Positions 44,690 through 55,759 of a stretch of 64,000 nt of DNA are shown here, piece by piece. Under the pieces are notes generated by a model. The model saw nothing but the letters and a program-made list of their open reading frames with translations. It had not been told where the DNA came from and ran no database searches. The position numbers were made by a program, and so were the translations under genes. The number at the start of each line of letters is the position of its first letter. The stretch's first letter is position 1. Origin of the DNA: Aradus depressus (Eukaryota; Arthropoda; Insecta; Hemiptera; Aradidae); assembly GCA_963662175.1 (NCBI GenBank), contig OY759217.1, forward strand, positions 7,442,562-7,506,561, written 5' to 3'.

Positions 44690-46015
44690 TCACGTACAAT
44701 AAACATTTTTTTACGTTAATCATTATTTTTTAGTACCCAAATAGCTTTCCAAATAACCTTTTCATCGGAACTTTGGTTCCTGCAGTTTTTAATCAGGTGA
44801 CTTGTATGATTATATATATATGACTCATGCCCGGGCTCTCACTACTTTCGAGTGCAGCTTTAAGGTCAGATTCAGCTTCAGCTTTAAGACAATCAATGTG
44901 AAGTTAATTTTCTAACGAAACTGCTTTTTTAATAATAAGAAATGAATATATGGCTTGCAATTGATTAGAACTTTAATTTCAGAAACAATAAATAAGTGGT
45001 TGCGTTAACCTTTATTTTTTACAACTTCTAAGTTGAAGAACGCGGACATATTGTGGAAACTTGTAATAAATAAATAAAACAAACTTATTTTTGAAATATT
45101 GTCTATTCCACTAAAGATATATAGAACTACCGGTTTCGGCCTTACACCATCGTCAGGTCTAGTTATGAACTAAGTTAGTTTGCAGAGAGCGACCCTTCAA
45201 ATAGATCTCAGGTGAAAAGGTGTTATTAAAACTTGGGAGTCCCCCGGCTGTACCTTTACCTATCTCATGAAATATTTTCAAACAAAACTTAGTTCTAAAT
45301 TGACATAGAACAATATCATTAGACTAATACATGGAAAAATAACAAATAAATAAGTAAAAATACAAATAAATAATAAAAATAGAAATAAAATTAATAATAA
45401 TATTAAGATTTAGATAACATGAAACATATATGTGGAACCAAATAGTAATAACAGATAATATAATCATATATGTGTTCTACTATTCCCCTTTGTTAACACC
45501 CTGAACCAGTTCTGTTTCCACATATATGATTGTATTATCTGTTATTACTATTTGGTTCCACATATATGTTTCATGTTATCTAAATCTTAATATTATTATT
45601 AATTTTATTTCTATTTTTATATTTTTTTTGTATTTTTACTTATTTATTTGTTATTTTTCCACGTATTAGTCTAATGATATTGTTCTATGTCAATTTAGAA
45701 CTAAGTTTTGTTAGGAAATATTTCATGAGATAACTAACGGTACAGCCGGGGGACTTTTAATAGCACCCTTTCACCTGAGATATATTTGAAGGGTCGCTCT
45801 CTGCAAACTAACTTAGTTCATAACTAGACCTGACGATGGTGTAAGGGCGAAACCGGTAGTTATATATATATCTTTAGTGGAATTGACAATATTTCAAAAA
45901 TAAGTTTGTTTTATTTATTTATTTTTCAGTACCCGAATAGCATTCCAAATAACCTTTCCGTCCGTACTTTTGTTCCTGCAGTCTTTGATCAGCTGACTTA
46001 TAAAAATAACCTACT
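44600..46015 (+). repeat. Tandem modules M1 and M2 downstream of the pseudogene
   Basis: Module M contains GTTCATGAAACTGC, ATTGATTAGAACTTTAA, CAGAAACAATAAA, TACGTTAAT..TATTTTTTAGTAC, TTTGTTCCTGCAGT and AATCAGGTGACTTGTA. M1 spans about 44600-44830 (with a (TA)n run at 44652-44685 and a SINE tail at 44815). M2 spans 44860-45010 and resumes at 45931-46015, interrupted by the foldback element. A third copy lies at 62985-63180. Confidence 0.7.
45066..45930. mobile_element. Foldback element with roughly 410-bp arms and hammerhead-like motifs
   Basis: 45066-45476 and 45521-45930 are near-perfect inverted copies around a 44-base spacer. Near each outer end is a Penelope-type hammerhead-like motif: arm 1 (-) 45156-45128 reads CTGACGATGGTGTAAGGCCG then AAACCGGTA; arm 2 (+) 45830-45858 reads CTGACGATGGTGTAAGGGCG then AAACCGGTA. 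CTGANGA and GAAA cores are intact; ACCGGT forms the minimal helix III with GTA as cleavage triplet; helix II in arm 1 can pair GGT with GCC. It sits inside module M2. No ORF is present. Confidence 0.75.
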
Positions 46016-46109
46016 TTTTTTTTTTGGCCTGATATAACTTTTTTTTAAAAAAAATCAAAACAGAATTTACAATCATTGTGAAATATTATTTGTATTCTGT
46101 AGCTTCTTA

Positions 46110-46720
46110 TCTTTCTCCAGGCTTCAGCGGATTAGGGAGGCCTTGATTTACACAAAAAACACGAAAATGTCAGCTTCTGCGCCAAGCATTGCTTTCCCGA
46201 GACACCTCATGTATGCTGAAGGGGTTTCTACAGATCCAGGGAAAATTGAGGCCGTACGAAACTGTCCCGGTTCTGAAAGTGCTTTGCGGTCCTTCCTGAG
46301 GTTTCCAACGTTTTGGTGGGAATTTCGCAGATCTAGCTTCTCTGCTTCAAGCCACGAAAGAAGGGATCACTTTTCTGGTTAATATGCAGTTTTAAATTGA
46401 TTGATATTCTGAACTAAATAAAGCTACTGTGTCCACCGAAAGCAGATGACCTGTTTTTAATGGACCGCGATGCCAGCAATACTGTTTAGGGACCCAGTTA
46501 TTGGGTGTTTGGGCTACGTTTCTTCCCCATCTCTTTGTACATTGGAAAGTTTACCGTTCGGACAGAACATGATTCTCTCCGACAACTGCGGTCATTGAGA
46601 AGCCAGAAGGTAATTAGGCAGATGGTTAGAATTGCTGGCACCCTATCAGTTTGACGTCGTGCATCGTCCGGTTAAACTGCAGATGACTTGCCTCGTGCCT
46701 GATCGCAGTGTCTAGAGAAA
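46110..46720 (+). pseudogene. Gypsy RT (downstream half) and RNase H fragment
   Basis: Reads LQRIREALIYTKNTKMSASA, then AEGVSTDPGKIEAVRNCPGS and LRSFLRFPTFWWEF, the RT-to-thumb region of gypsy Pol. After frame breaks comes KFTVRTEHDSLRQLRS and, with another shift, WLELLAPYQFDVVHRPVK, the RNase H end. It continues the RT interrupted at 41780. Confidence 0.75.
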
Positions 46721-46779
46721 GAAGGAAGGACGAAAACTTGAGTAGAAGAGAAACTGCAAGGTCGATGTATGTAAGTTCA

Positions 46780-47350
46780 CTATATTAGTTTGGGAAAATG
46801 GCTTGTTCCAAATAAAAACGACCGATCATCCTTTCCGCCTAAGACTGAATGTTATGCTTTGAGACTTGTCTGTATTTATTTTCATTTTTCATGTGTTCAT
46901 CAGCAGCTAGGATATCAGTGTCTTATTGAGATTAGGATCCTGTACTGCTTCACTAAAAGAACCGATGAGAGGTTTAACGGATACATGACGTTATAAGAAC
47001 AAATCATATCATAACATGTATCCGAAAATATAAAATGTTTTCTCCATCCTTTGGTCCTTTTAGTGAGGCTGTGCAGTAGTTCTCCTGTCCTATATACATA
47101 TATACTCATCGTTGCAGAGTCGGTCCAATTTAGTGTCTGCCGTCTGTAGAAGTAGGTTTCTTCCAATTTGGCCAGTAAGTAATAGAAACTATCCATATTG
47201 GGATCGCTTATATTACTTCTTTAATTTATTTTTGAAATATTTAAAATAAGATAAATTAATTAAATAATAAAGTTTATTGTATAAGTTCATATCCACCTTC
47301 ACCAACACAAACATACAACCATATTGACAAAGATAGTTAGGTTAGGGAAG
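46780..47350. other. No gene seen
   Basis: Short ORFs only; may include further decayed gypsy sequence, not recognisable. Confidence 0.35.
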
Positions 47351-47599
47351 TGATGTGAATCATTTGAAGAAAAAGGAAAAAACTGATGAATAAATGTTAC
47401 TCAAAATGGATTCGGTTTTTTTAAATAAGGATGTGATGGTAGATTCTGCAGATGCCATTGATGTTGCGTAACTGCGGCCAGCAGAAGTTGCTAGAAGTTT
47501 CTGAAACGTCGTACCTTTCCGCAACAGAGATATAAATAAAATTATTTGTTGAAAAATGGATCCTGATATATATATATATTTTTTTTTTTCATTTTTATT

Positions 47600-48535
47600 T
47601 TTATTCTTCAACCTGTACAAAATTTATAATAGGTAGAAGTGAACAGGAAATAAATATGTACAATATATATAAATATATATTTCAGCAGATTATTACCATT
47701 ATCCACACATTTTTTGTTACTACAAATTACGACAAATGTTTTGTATTGTAGGAGTAGGTTACCCGCGGTTGCCCGTTTTGTAACTTTAAGCAGGATAGTA
47801 ACGTTATCTGCTCTCAGAGAGATAAATTGTAACTGGGCATGCAAGGATCCTTCTTGTGCATTTTTATGAACTTCTCATCAAAATTACTGCTGGCGCTAAA
47901 GTCCTCGGAATAATTTTATGTTTTAAACACTCTACAAACCCCTCTCCAAATTCACAATTTTGAAATCCCACATAGACTATATCCTGAGTGAGGTCATCCT
48001 TAAAATACCCACCTTTTCCCTACCACAAATTCCCTGTTCTGTTCAAAATTGGAGCACACTTGGTCTTTGTTCAAACTGGGATGTAAGGATGCTTCTTGCA
48101 AAATGTCATGAAAATCCAATCAACCGTATTAACAATAATCATTACGTTTTGACCCCCACACAGCTTCCCCTCCCGTGCAAATCTATGAGATTCCACATAG
48201 CCTATATTTCAATTAGAAGGATTTTTGAAAGACCTTGTACATTTCGTGAATATAGGATCAACCGTTTTCCTCTGAACTTCAAAGAAACAGACTCATGGTC
48301 TCGAAAGCTTGTATGTATAATTAAATGCAATCCTGACCAAACTACAAGATCATACCAGCAATGTCCAGACAAAACTTTATATGAGACAGATAATGTGGTT
48401 TTAACGTAATAGTACAATTTCTTGTGTACAATTATGTACAATTTCTAATATTTATGAGGGCTGGCTTTTATTATCTAATCTTCATGAGAAGAGAGAAGAC
48501 TGCTTCAAAGAAACATTACTTATCACTTACTTTAT
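47600..48535. other. Intron 2 of coiled-coil copy 2: degenerate repeats
   Basis: 47820-48400 contains two diverged units sharing GATGTAAGGATGCTTCTTGC / CATGCAAGGATCCTTCTTG and ATGAAAATCC, a dispersed repeat. 48478-48540 (CTTCATGAGAAGAGAGAAGA, CTTACTTTATCTTC) resembles the small intron at 49335-49395, a partial duplication. Confidence 0.45.
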
Positions 48536-48539
48536 CTTC

Positions 48540-48700
48540 CTCGGCTGTTATGGGGGAAGTACGTCGTATCTAATCATTTAGATATTCCAAAGTTGAGTTT
48601 TACCGGATTTTGTAAAGTCCCATACACGTTAAAATGAACATATTGGCATGAAATTTTATATGTGCATCAAGAATCTCTAATAATTGCCGCAGCCTGTGCA
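48540..48700 (+). repeat. Dispersed repeat family R (copy f)
   Basis: GGGGAAGTACGTCGTATCTA, then AAAATGAACATATTGGCATG and AAATTTTATATGTGCATC: one terminal and one degenerate module. Confidence 0.45.
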
Positions 48701-49539
48701 TTTCCATTCTTCTGTCTATGCCTTGGTGAGACAGTCCACCTTTCTGTTGTATAATGTCAGTCGGTTCGGCTTCTCTACTGTATACATATATCGTATCAAT
48801 TCAGTATAACTAAGAGTATTTTTGAGAAAATTTCCATTTCATTCGTTTCATAGAAAACCTCGGTATTCGGATAATTCTAAGGATTGAATTTTGGATTTAG
48901 AGTAATTTGTATTGTGAGTTACTAAGAGATACTAGCGGAATATTAGCTATTCAAGTATTTTTGAAATGTACAATTTATTACATTGTATAAAGTTTTTTTT
49001 ATTATTGTAATAATTTAACTCAACTTTCCTTCCAGTACTAGATACTCGATTCCCTACATATTTATATAACATAAAATATTAGAGATATTAGACATTTAAA
49101 ATACCTCCGTCTTCAGTGGATTCATTGAGAACGTATTGAAGATAATCGTCGGAGTCTTTCTGAATTGTTGTTACTATGTCGTTTATCTTGATCGTCTTCG
49201 AAGAGAGTGTCTTATCGATTTCTAAAATTTCTTTTTCTAAATCCTCCATTTCGGATCTAGCTTGAAGCTGAAAAAAAAAAACCTATTTAGTAAAGGTGGA
49301 GGGTTGCTAAAAACCGCCTCCTTGATCTATTCTTCAAGAGAAGAGAGAAGACTGCATCAAAGAGACGTTACTATATAAATATCACTTACTTTGGTTCGCC
49401 ATTCTGTTTCGCGTTGCCATCTATCCCGGATGAAATCGATTTGTTGTTTCAACAAGTTTTTCTTCTTTTTAGCTTCCTCCGTGTAGGATTCTATGAGATT
49501 TGTAGCCGAGTTTCTGAGCCTGGACCGATCTGTCTTTAT

Positions 49540-49543
49540 ACGG
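49540..49543. other. Target site duplication (left)
   Basis: ACGG immediately before the LTR, matched by ACGG at 54604-54607 immediately after the other LTR. Copy 1 has a single TACGGTTAATTAAG at the homologous site (37856-37869), showing the uninterrupted state. Confidence 0.93.
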
Positions 49544-50307
49544 TGTGATAAAAAACTTGTTTGCTACCACATTTCCTGTAGAAATTTGATCTCTTTTGTT
49601 TATTTAAATTTTGATTTCTACAGTAGTTTGCCGAAAATTGCCCTAAAAAAAATATTATCAATAATTTAAGACGTGCAATTTTTAAGAAAGTACACGTATA
49701 CAACGAAAAAAAATTCAATTAAACAAACTTTACACTTGGATTCACAAAGAGATACCAATTTTTAATAATTTTAAATAATATTAATTTCTAATCCAAAGGT
49801 TTTTCAAATGATACTACTGGGACAACAGGGAAGATGAATAGGATAGAATTTGAAGAGGACAAATAATTGGGTTATTATCTATATTTACATATTTAAATTT
49901 AAAAAAAACTTATTTGAACAAACAAAACAAAAATTTACAATGGCACAAAAACATTAAATTAATACTTAAAAAAAACTATTTCTTTTTTTATTTGGGCATA
50001 TTGAAAAATATATATTATTAATTGTACCTTCTCGACGCCACAAAAACCAGACCCCGTCAACTCTTCACTAATTGTTCAACTTCATTTTATTTAAAACATC
50101 TCAAACCACATGCACCGTTTAAGAGCTAGCTCACGACTTCATTACATTTTACACTATATCACAGCTGTTTTTTATATGTTTTCTTGTTTTGTTTCTCAAA
50201 CACCTTGATATATATCTAATATATATATGATATTAGATTATAATAAAAAAAATTACCTCTTTTCATTGAAATATTCATTAAAAAAATGTTCCGTAGTGTA
50301 CATCACA
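49544..50307 (-). repeat. 3' LTR of the gag-only element
   Basis: 764 bp, TG...CA ends, 6-bp terminal inverted repeat TGTGAT/ATCACA. Identical by eye to the other LTR except for one A fewer in the A run at about 50280. Confidence 0.93.
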
Positions 50308-50327
50308 TTTGCCTTTTCCTTCTTTTT
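50308..50327 (-). other. Polypurine tract
   Basis: On the - strand AAAAAGAAGGAAAAGGCAAA lies immediately upstream of the 3' LTR; it contains a single pyrimidine. This is the expected plus-strand primer site and confirms element orientation. Confidence 0.85.
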
Positions 50328-52424
50328 AAAAAAAAATGTTTGTTCACAAATTTTTTTTTTTTTTTTTTTTTTTTTATAAGTTCTTTCAGATTTAATTTCT
50401 TCCAATACACAGGTTGATTTAGCTTCTTCCTCGAATCCACATGATAAGCTTCCTCCTTCAATACACAGATGGATTAACGTCTTCCTCCAATACACAGGTA
50501 GATTAGCTTCCTCCTCAAACGCACATGTTGGCTGGCTCCTTGGTGTCTTCAACTCATTGCTCAACGATGTATCGAAGTCTCTCTCTCACTTACACTCACT
50601 GATTTATTTTTATTTTTTATATGCCCAATTCGACGCTCTTTTTATACATATATGCCCATTTTTTTTTTTTTTTTTTTATTACTATTTACAATTATTAAAC
50701 TTATATATATACGTACTTAATTTCTAATAAACAAAAACAAATATTAATCTAAAAATTTACAATTAATCCTTAACCTAAAGAAAATGTTAACTTAAATTTA
50801 TAAAAATTGGAACTAATTGAACATAAAAAAAAATAACATAATACTAAATTTTTACATATTTACAGGATCAGTCATAGTCATGAAATCAAGTTTGGAAATA
50901 ATCAAGTTGGATGCAGATTTAAGAAAATGCCAATTAATTTTACTTTCCGCCTTTACCATCAATATAACATTTGTATATATTCAAAATAATTATATAAAAA
51001 GATTGTATATAAAAAAATTTACTTGAAATAAAAATTAAATAAATCCTTTTTTATTTACTTCATCACACTTCCAAAATATTACTTAACAATCAAAATTAGG
51101 CCTCACGCCGGGTAATAAGGAATACAAATTTAATTTATTTAATATATATATAGTACTTGTCTTTTGAGGTATTAAATTCTTTGAGACGTCCTTCTTACTT
51201 CCTAACTAAAAAAAAATGTATCTCACATATATTTTTACTTCAACTTCCTTCTCTACTAATAACTCCCTAATAATAATAACTTCATCGTTGACGTAGCAAA
51301 AATACGGTTCCTCCTATCTCAGGTAGGCAACCAACACTACATCATAAATCTCCTATATATATATCGCTAGTTCTTTCTAGTCGACACAAAAAAATCATCT
51401 CTCGCAGATCAAAAAATATATAAATCTCCAATTAATCACTAGCTCTTACTAGGATTAAAAAAATAATTTCTCCCAAAACAAATCTATATAATCCCGACGT
51501 CTAAAAGAATGTCATCAGCAATTTAATTTCAAACTTCTCTATTAACTTCTCTAATTAATATACCCTTTGTTTGTTCCTATTCCTAAAGTTATATAATGTG
51601 CTCCTACAACTCTTCTCATCTACTCTCTCTATTAAACAAATTTACGTAGAAAAAACATGTTACTCAAATAATAAATGAAATTGTCTAAATAATAGAATTT
51701 ATAATAACAAAAATTTACTAACCTATGCATACATACAATTTATATAATATATTATCCTTTCAAGGCTTCTATACATTTTCGTTCGTCTTTCTAATTTATA
51801 ATATTATTATGATTTAGTCACGTCCGGTATCCTAGCTGAACAGTTCCGAAACAGAAAATCTGTCCCCTTGACTCGGCCTCAGGAAGTTCGTCATGTCTCC
51901 AAAGAGATCTAGGCATCTCTCAGCCTGCTGATTTTATCTTTCTAACATTTGTAATAAAAAATATAATAAAAAAAATCTATCTTCTTCCATATTATGTTCG
52001 TTCAAAATCAATCAGTTATATGTATATGTTTTAATTTTCAATAATCATTATTAATAAGTAACTTCTAAATAAAAAAAACTTTCACATATTAAATTTGGGT
52101 GACTAATCCTTAAATATAATTCTCAGATAATTTTATACTGATCCTAACATATAATCTAATCCTAAAAAAAATGTAAATCCTAATTAATTTAAATCCTAAT
52201 TAATTTAAACGCAGAACTATACCAAAATTCATCCATACTCTTCATATACCAAAATTCTCTCATCCAAAAAATAAATTTATCATCCATACGATTATATTTG
52301 TCTAATGTCACTTCGTCATATTTTAAATTAATCCTAATTCTGTCATGTTAGTCTGTCAGTCATTTCCTCAAACTCATCCGAGTTGCAAAAAAAATAGGTT
52401 CACTATAAAAGGTGGCTAATGCAA
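50328..52424 (-). other. Non-coding internal region of the gag-only element
   Basis: About 2.1 kb, very AT-rich, with no ORF above about 100 codons. 50340-50375 is a T run. 50395-50545 has imperfect repeats of CTTCCTCCAATACACAGGT. It occupies the place where pol would be. Confidence 0.7.
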
Positions 52425-53576
52425 TTATATTGCAAAGCCCAAATTTAATTTTATCTTTTTCCGGATGCCCCGGCGAATTATGTCTTTAAAAATCCCCTCC
52501 CCCATCTCTAAATATTTGTTCAGTGTTAATTTTGTCCTTAATACCTGTTTGAATGCTTTTACTCTCTTGTTAAAATTGTTCTTATAACTTTTATTAGCCT
52601 CCTTTCTATTTCCAGTTTGTCTGTAAGTTTTAACTATATTTTCTTTAAAATTAAAATTTGTCTTTCGTTTGTTGTCCTCGGTCTGTTCGTTTGTTTTGTC
52701 TAATAACATCAAAATGTTCCTTTCACTCTGTCCATCCACATCAATATTAATCCTATTTTCTTGAATTTCACTTAATTCTAATTTTTCTACATTTTGACTC
52801 TCTTCCTCCACCTCTTTCTCTAAAATTTGGGTCTGTTCCTCCCCACTGTTATTCTCTGTTCCTTCTACCTCATCAACTTGTGACTGACTGTCAATAATAA
52901 GAACCTCTTTTTCTACTTCAGAATTCCCTTCATCCAACTTGTTAATTTTTTGAATAAAGTGCTTTTCTAAGTTTTCTCCTGCTTTATTTATCCTACTTTC
53001 AACTCTTTCATTTTCTATTTGAATTTTCTCTAATTGGTTCATCAAATTGTCCACCTTTTTATTTAATTTAACTTCTAAATTTTTAATGTCGCCTCTTAAA
53101 TTTCCCATCTCTCCCTTTAATTCTTTTCCCTGTTCTTCTATTCTCTGATTTATATTTTCCAAATCCCCCCTTAATTCTATTCCTTGCTCTTTCATATTCC
53201 TCCTTAAATCTCTACCCTGTTCTTCTATTTTTTGATTGATATTTCCAATATCCCCCCTTAATTCTTTTCCCTGTTCTTCTATTTTTTGATTGATATTTCC
53301 AATATCCCCCCTTAATTCTTTTCCCTGTTCTTCTATTTTTTGATTGATATTCCCCATATCCCCTCTTAAATTTGTCTCTAGATTTGTAAATTTCTGGGTT
53401 ATGAATTCCATAAATCTATCTAGCTTATCTGATTTCTCCTCACCTGTACCCTCCGTGGACTCCATTGCGGCTGGAGTCTCCCTTCCTGTATCTTCCGATA
53501 CTTCCATATCCGAACTCGACCCTTCCTCTCTACTTTCCTCCTCCAATCTCTTCGCCTCTCCTCTGGTAATTGGCAT
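52425..53576 (-). CDS. Gag-like coiled-coil protein of the LTR element
   Basis: 383 aa, starting MPITRGEAKRLEEESREEG, 262 bases after the 5' LTR. After an acidic N-terminus comes a long coiled coil (about 50-220) with an 18-19-residue tandem repeat, RGDIGNINQKIEEQGKEL, in four to five copies (53100-53360), then an acidic middle and a basic C-terminus (KKIKLNLGFAI). Position and N-terminal style suggest Gag, with the repeats perhaps driving assembly. I do not see a capsid fold signature or a CCHC knuckle, so it may be a truncated or remodelled Gag, or an unrelated structural ORF. Confidence 0.7.
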   Translation of the reverse strand: MPITRGEAKRLEEESREEGSSSDMEVSEDTGRETPAAMESTEGTGEEKSDKLDRFMEFITQKFTNLETNLRGDMGNINQKIEEQGKELRGDIGNINQKIEEQGKELRGDIGNINQKIEEQGRDLRRNMKEQGIELRGDLENINQRIEEQGKELKGEMGNLRGDIKNLEVKLNKKVDNLMNQLEKIQIENERVESRINKAGENLEKHFIQKINKLDEGNSEVEKEVLIIDSQSQVDEVEGTENNSGEEQTQILEKEVEEESQNVEKLELSEIQENRINIDVDGQSERNILMLLDKTNEQTEDNKRKTNFNFKENIVKTYRQTGNRKEANKSYKNNFNKRVKAFKQVLRTKLTLNKYLEMGEGIFKDIIRRGIRKKIKLNLGFAI

Positions 53577-53831
53577 TTTCTTACTTTACTAAATATATAA
53601 TTACTAAACAAAAACAATGTTATATAAAATAGTAACCTTCTTTTGAAGTTTGAGAAAAAAAAAATATTATTTCTCAAAATTAAATGTAACCCTTATTTGT
53701 CTCTATTCTATCCTTTTCATTTTTTTTTAACCTATTTCCCTACTTTAATTAATATAAAAAAATTCTCCCATCAAGGTTTTGCCAAAATATGATGGGGCTT
53801 TGTGGCGAAAATCGTCCACACAAGGGATATG

Positions 53832-53838
53832 CCAAAAA
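53832..53838 (-). other. Candidate primer binding site of the gag-only element
   Basis: On the - strand TGGCATATCCCTTGTG begins four or five bases after the 5' LTR; TGG fits a tRNA CCA end. The cognate tRNA was not identified. Confidence 0.4.
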
Positions 53839-54603
53839 TGTGATAAAAAACTTGTTTGCTACCACATTTCCTGTAGAAATTTGATCTCTTTTGTTTATTT
53901 AAATTTTGATTTCTACAGTAGTTTGCCGAAAATTGCCCTAAAAAAAATATTATCAATAATTTAAGACGTGCAATTTTTAAGAAAGTACACGTATACAACG
54001 AAAAAAAATTCAATTAAACAAACTTTACACTTGGATTCACAAAGAGATACCAATTTTTAATAATTTTAAATAATATTAATTTCTAATCCAAAGGTTTTTC
54101 AAATGATACTACTGGGACAACAGGGAAGATGAATAGGATAGAATTTGAAGAGGACAAATAATTGGGTTATTATCTATATTTACATATTTAAATTTAAAAA
54201 AAACTTATTTGAACAAACAAAACAAAAATTTACAATGGCACAAAAACATTAAATTAATACTTAAAAAAAACTATTTCTTTTTTTATTTGGGCATATTGAA
54301 AAATATATATTATTAATTGTACCTTCTCGACGCCACAAAAACCAGACCCCGTCAACTCTTCACTAATTGTTCAACTTCATTTTATTTAAAACATCTCAAA
54401 CCACATGCACCGTTTAAGAGCTAGCTCACGACTTCATTACATTTTACACTATATCACAGCTGTTTTTTATATGTTTTCTTGTTTTGTTTCTCAAACACCT
54501 TGATATATATCTAATATATATATGATATTAGATTATAATAAAAAAAATTACCTCTTTTCATTGAAATATTCATTAAAAAAAATGTTCCGTAGTGTACATC
54601 ACA
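53839..54603 (-). repeat. 5' LTR of the gag-only element
   Basis: 765 bp; see the 3' LTR. It supplies the read-through sequence now following the truncated host ORF. TSD ACGG follows at 54604-54607. Confidence 0.93.
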
Positions 54604-55759
54604 ACGGTTAATTAAGTTCCTAACTGACTCTCTTTTTGCCGATAGTTCGATACCAGCTTCCTTTATTATTTCTTCAGCCTTGACTTTCAACTCCTCATAA
54701 CTTCTTATTTCGCCTTCTATTGCTTTCTGAAGATACTCACGAGTTTCTTCATCTAACTCCTGTGATGCCACTGATGAAAGTACCTCTTTGGTGGAGGGAA
54801 TTAAATCATTCAAACGACTCAATGTGAGATCACTTAGTGTAGTTATTATCGTCTCAGCGCTAATTAATTTAAATCGTAAATCAAATGCCTCAAGCACTTC
54901 ATAAACTTCATTATTTTCCCCTTTAAAAATTGTGTCTAATCTTTTTTTATCATCAGAAAGATTGGTCTCGATACGGGTCACCCATCCCATAGGCTCTATA
55001 CGGTAGATATGTTTACCAAATTTAATCCCTGGATCAGGGAGATGTTCGCCCTCTTTAACAATCTCACTCACCGCCTTCCGTATTTCCTGCTCTCTCTTTT
55101 CAACATTAGACTCGATATCACTCACTCCTCCAACTTCCTTTCTGTATGCATCGATTTTTTCCTTAATGTAACCTTCCTGATCACTCTTTATTCTTGCTAC
55201 CAATCGTAGCATATATTCTTTCTTTTCCTTTAATTCGCTTTTGATATTATCAAGAATGCCAATCAACACCTCTTGTAATCTCTCGATAAGGCCAGTAACA
55301 ACATTTTCAACATAATCAGTTTCTTCAATATCGTAGTCGCTAATTCCATTTAAAATATCCTCTTTCACAGAATCTAATGTATGTTTGACATCAAACATGA
55401 ATATCTCCAGGAACATTTCTTCTCCAACGGCCTCATTTATATATTCAATAATTTTTCCATTGACGTTGCTTCCATAATTTATTTTTGATATATCATTTCT
55501 CATAGCCGTAATGCCTCTTTGAAAATTATCTATTGGGGTTCTTCTCTTGTTTAGGATACTCACAACGACATTATTCAGTACCTCTTTTTGCGATGGTTCA
55601 ATTACGTCCGTAATGTCGGGCTTTTTTTCCTCCAACTCGCTTTGAATGTTTCTTACTTGTTCTTGCAACCAACTGTGGTCAAACCATGAATCTTCTTGGG
55701 TCGTTGCATGACTCAAGGCGACTAGACCAAGAAGAAGTACCTGGAGAATCATCTTATCT

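Larger units (their letters stand above)
49544..54603 (-). mobile_element. Non-autonomous LTR retrotransposon with gag-like ORF only
   Basis: 5,060 bp. Direct LTRs lie at 49544-50307 (764 bp) and 53839-54603 (765 bp); by eye they differ only by one A in a homopolymer. The LTR begins TGTGAT and ends ATCACA. On the - strand the order is 5' LTR, candidate primer site, gag-like ORF, long AT-rich non-coding region, polypurine tract, 3' LTR. No protease, RT, RNase H or integrase motif is seen in any frame, so it needs enzymes from another element. This layout is that described for TR-GAG elements. Confidence 0.92.
47360..55752 (-). pseudogene. Secreted helical coiled-coil protein, copy 2, disrupted by an LTR element
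   Basis: The signal peptide starts at 55752 (MILQVLLLGLVALSHATTQE). Coding runs to 54604, stops at the inserted element, and resumes at 49539-49390 in the same frame. A 122-base intron follows (49389-49268, donor AAA|GTAAGT, acceptor TTTTTTCAG|CTTC), then 49267-49105, then a 1.6-kb intron (donor GGAG|GTATTT, acceptor GCGGAAAG|GTACG) and a terminal exon 47514-47360. Without the element it would encode 538 aa. Copy 1 instead reads through the small-intron position with about 73 extra residues. As it stands, translation would run from the truncated body into LTR sequence, adding about 35 unrelated residues ending near 54511. The terminal tail (SISS-type, ending in SVFSFFFK) is shorter than in copy 1. 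Confidence 0.82.

Noticed and set aside
45066..45930. LTR pair of a retrotransposon
   Set aside because: The two arms are inverted, not direct, and there is no internal coding region.
47960..48409. 149-codon ORF as a gene
   Set aside because: The DNA consists of two diverged units of a dispersed repeat inside the copy 2 intron; no signal peptide, motif or splice support.
54511..54603. C-terminal tail of the 54511-55791 ORF as a real protein end
   Set aside because: This stretch is LTR sequence of the inserted element; the original coding continues at 49539.
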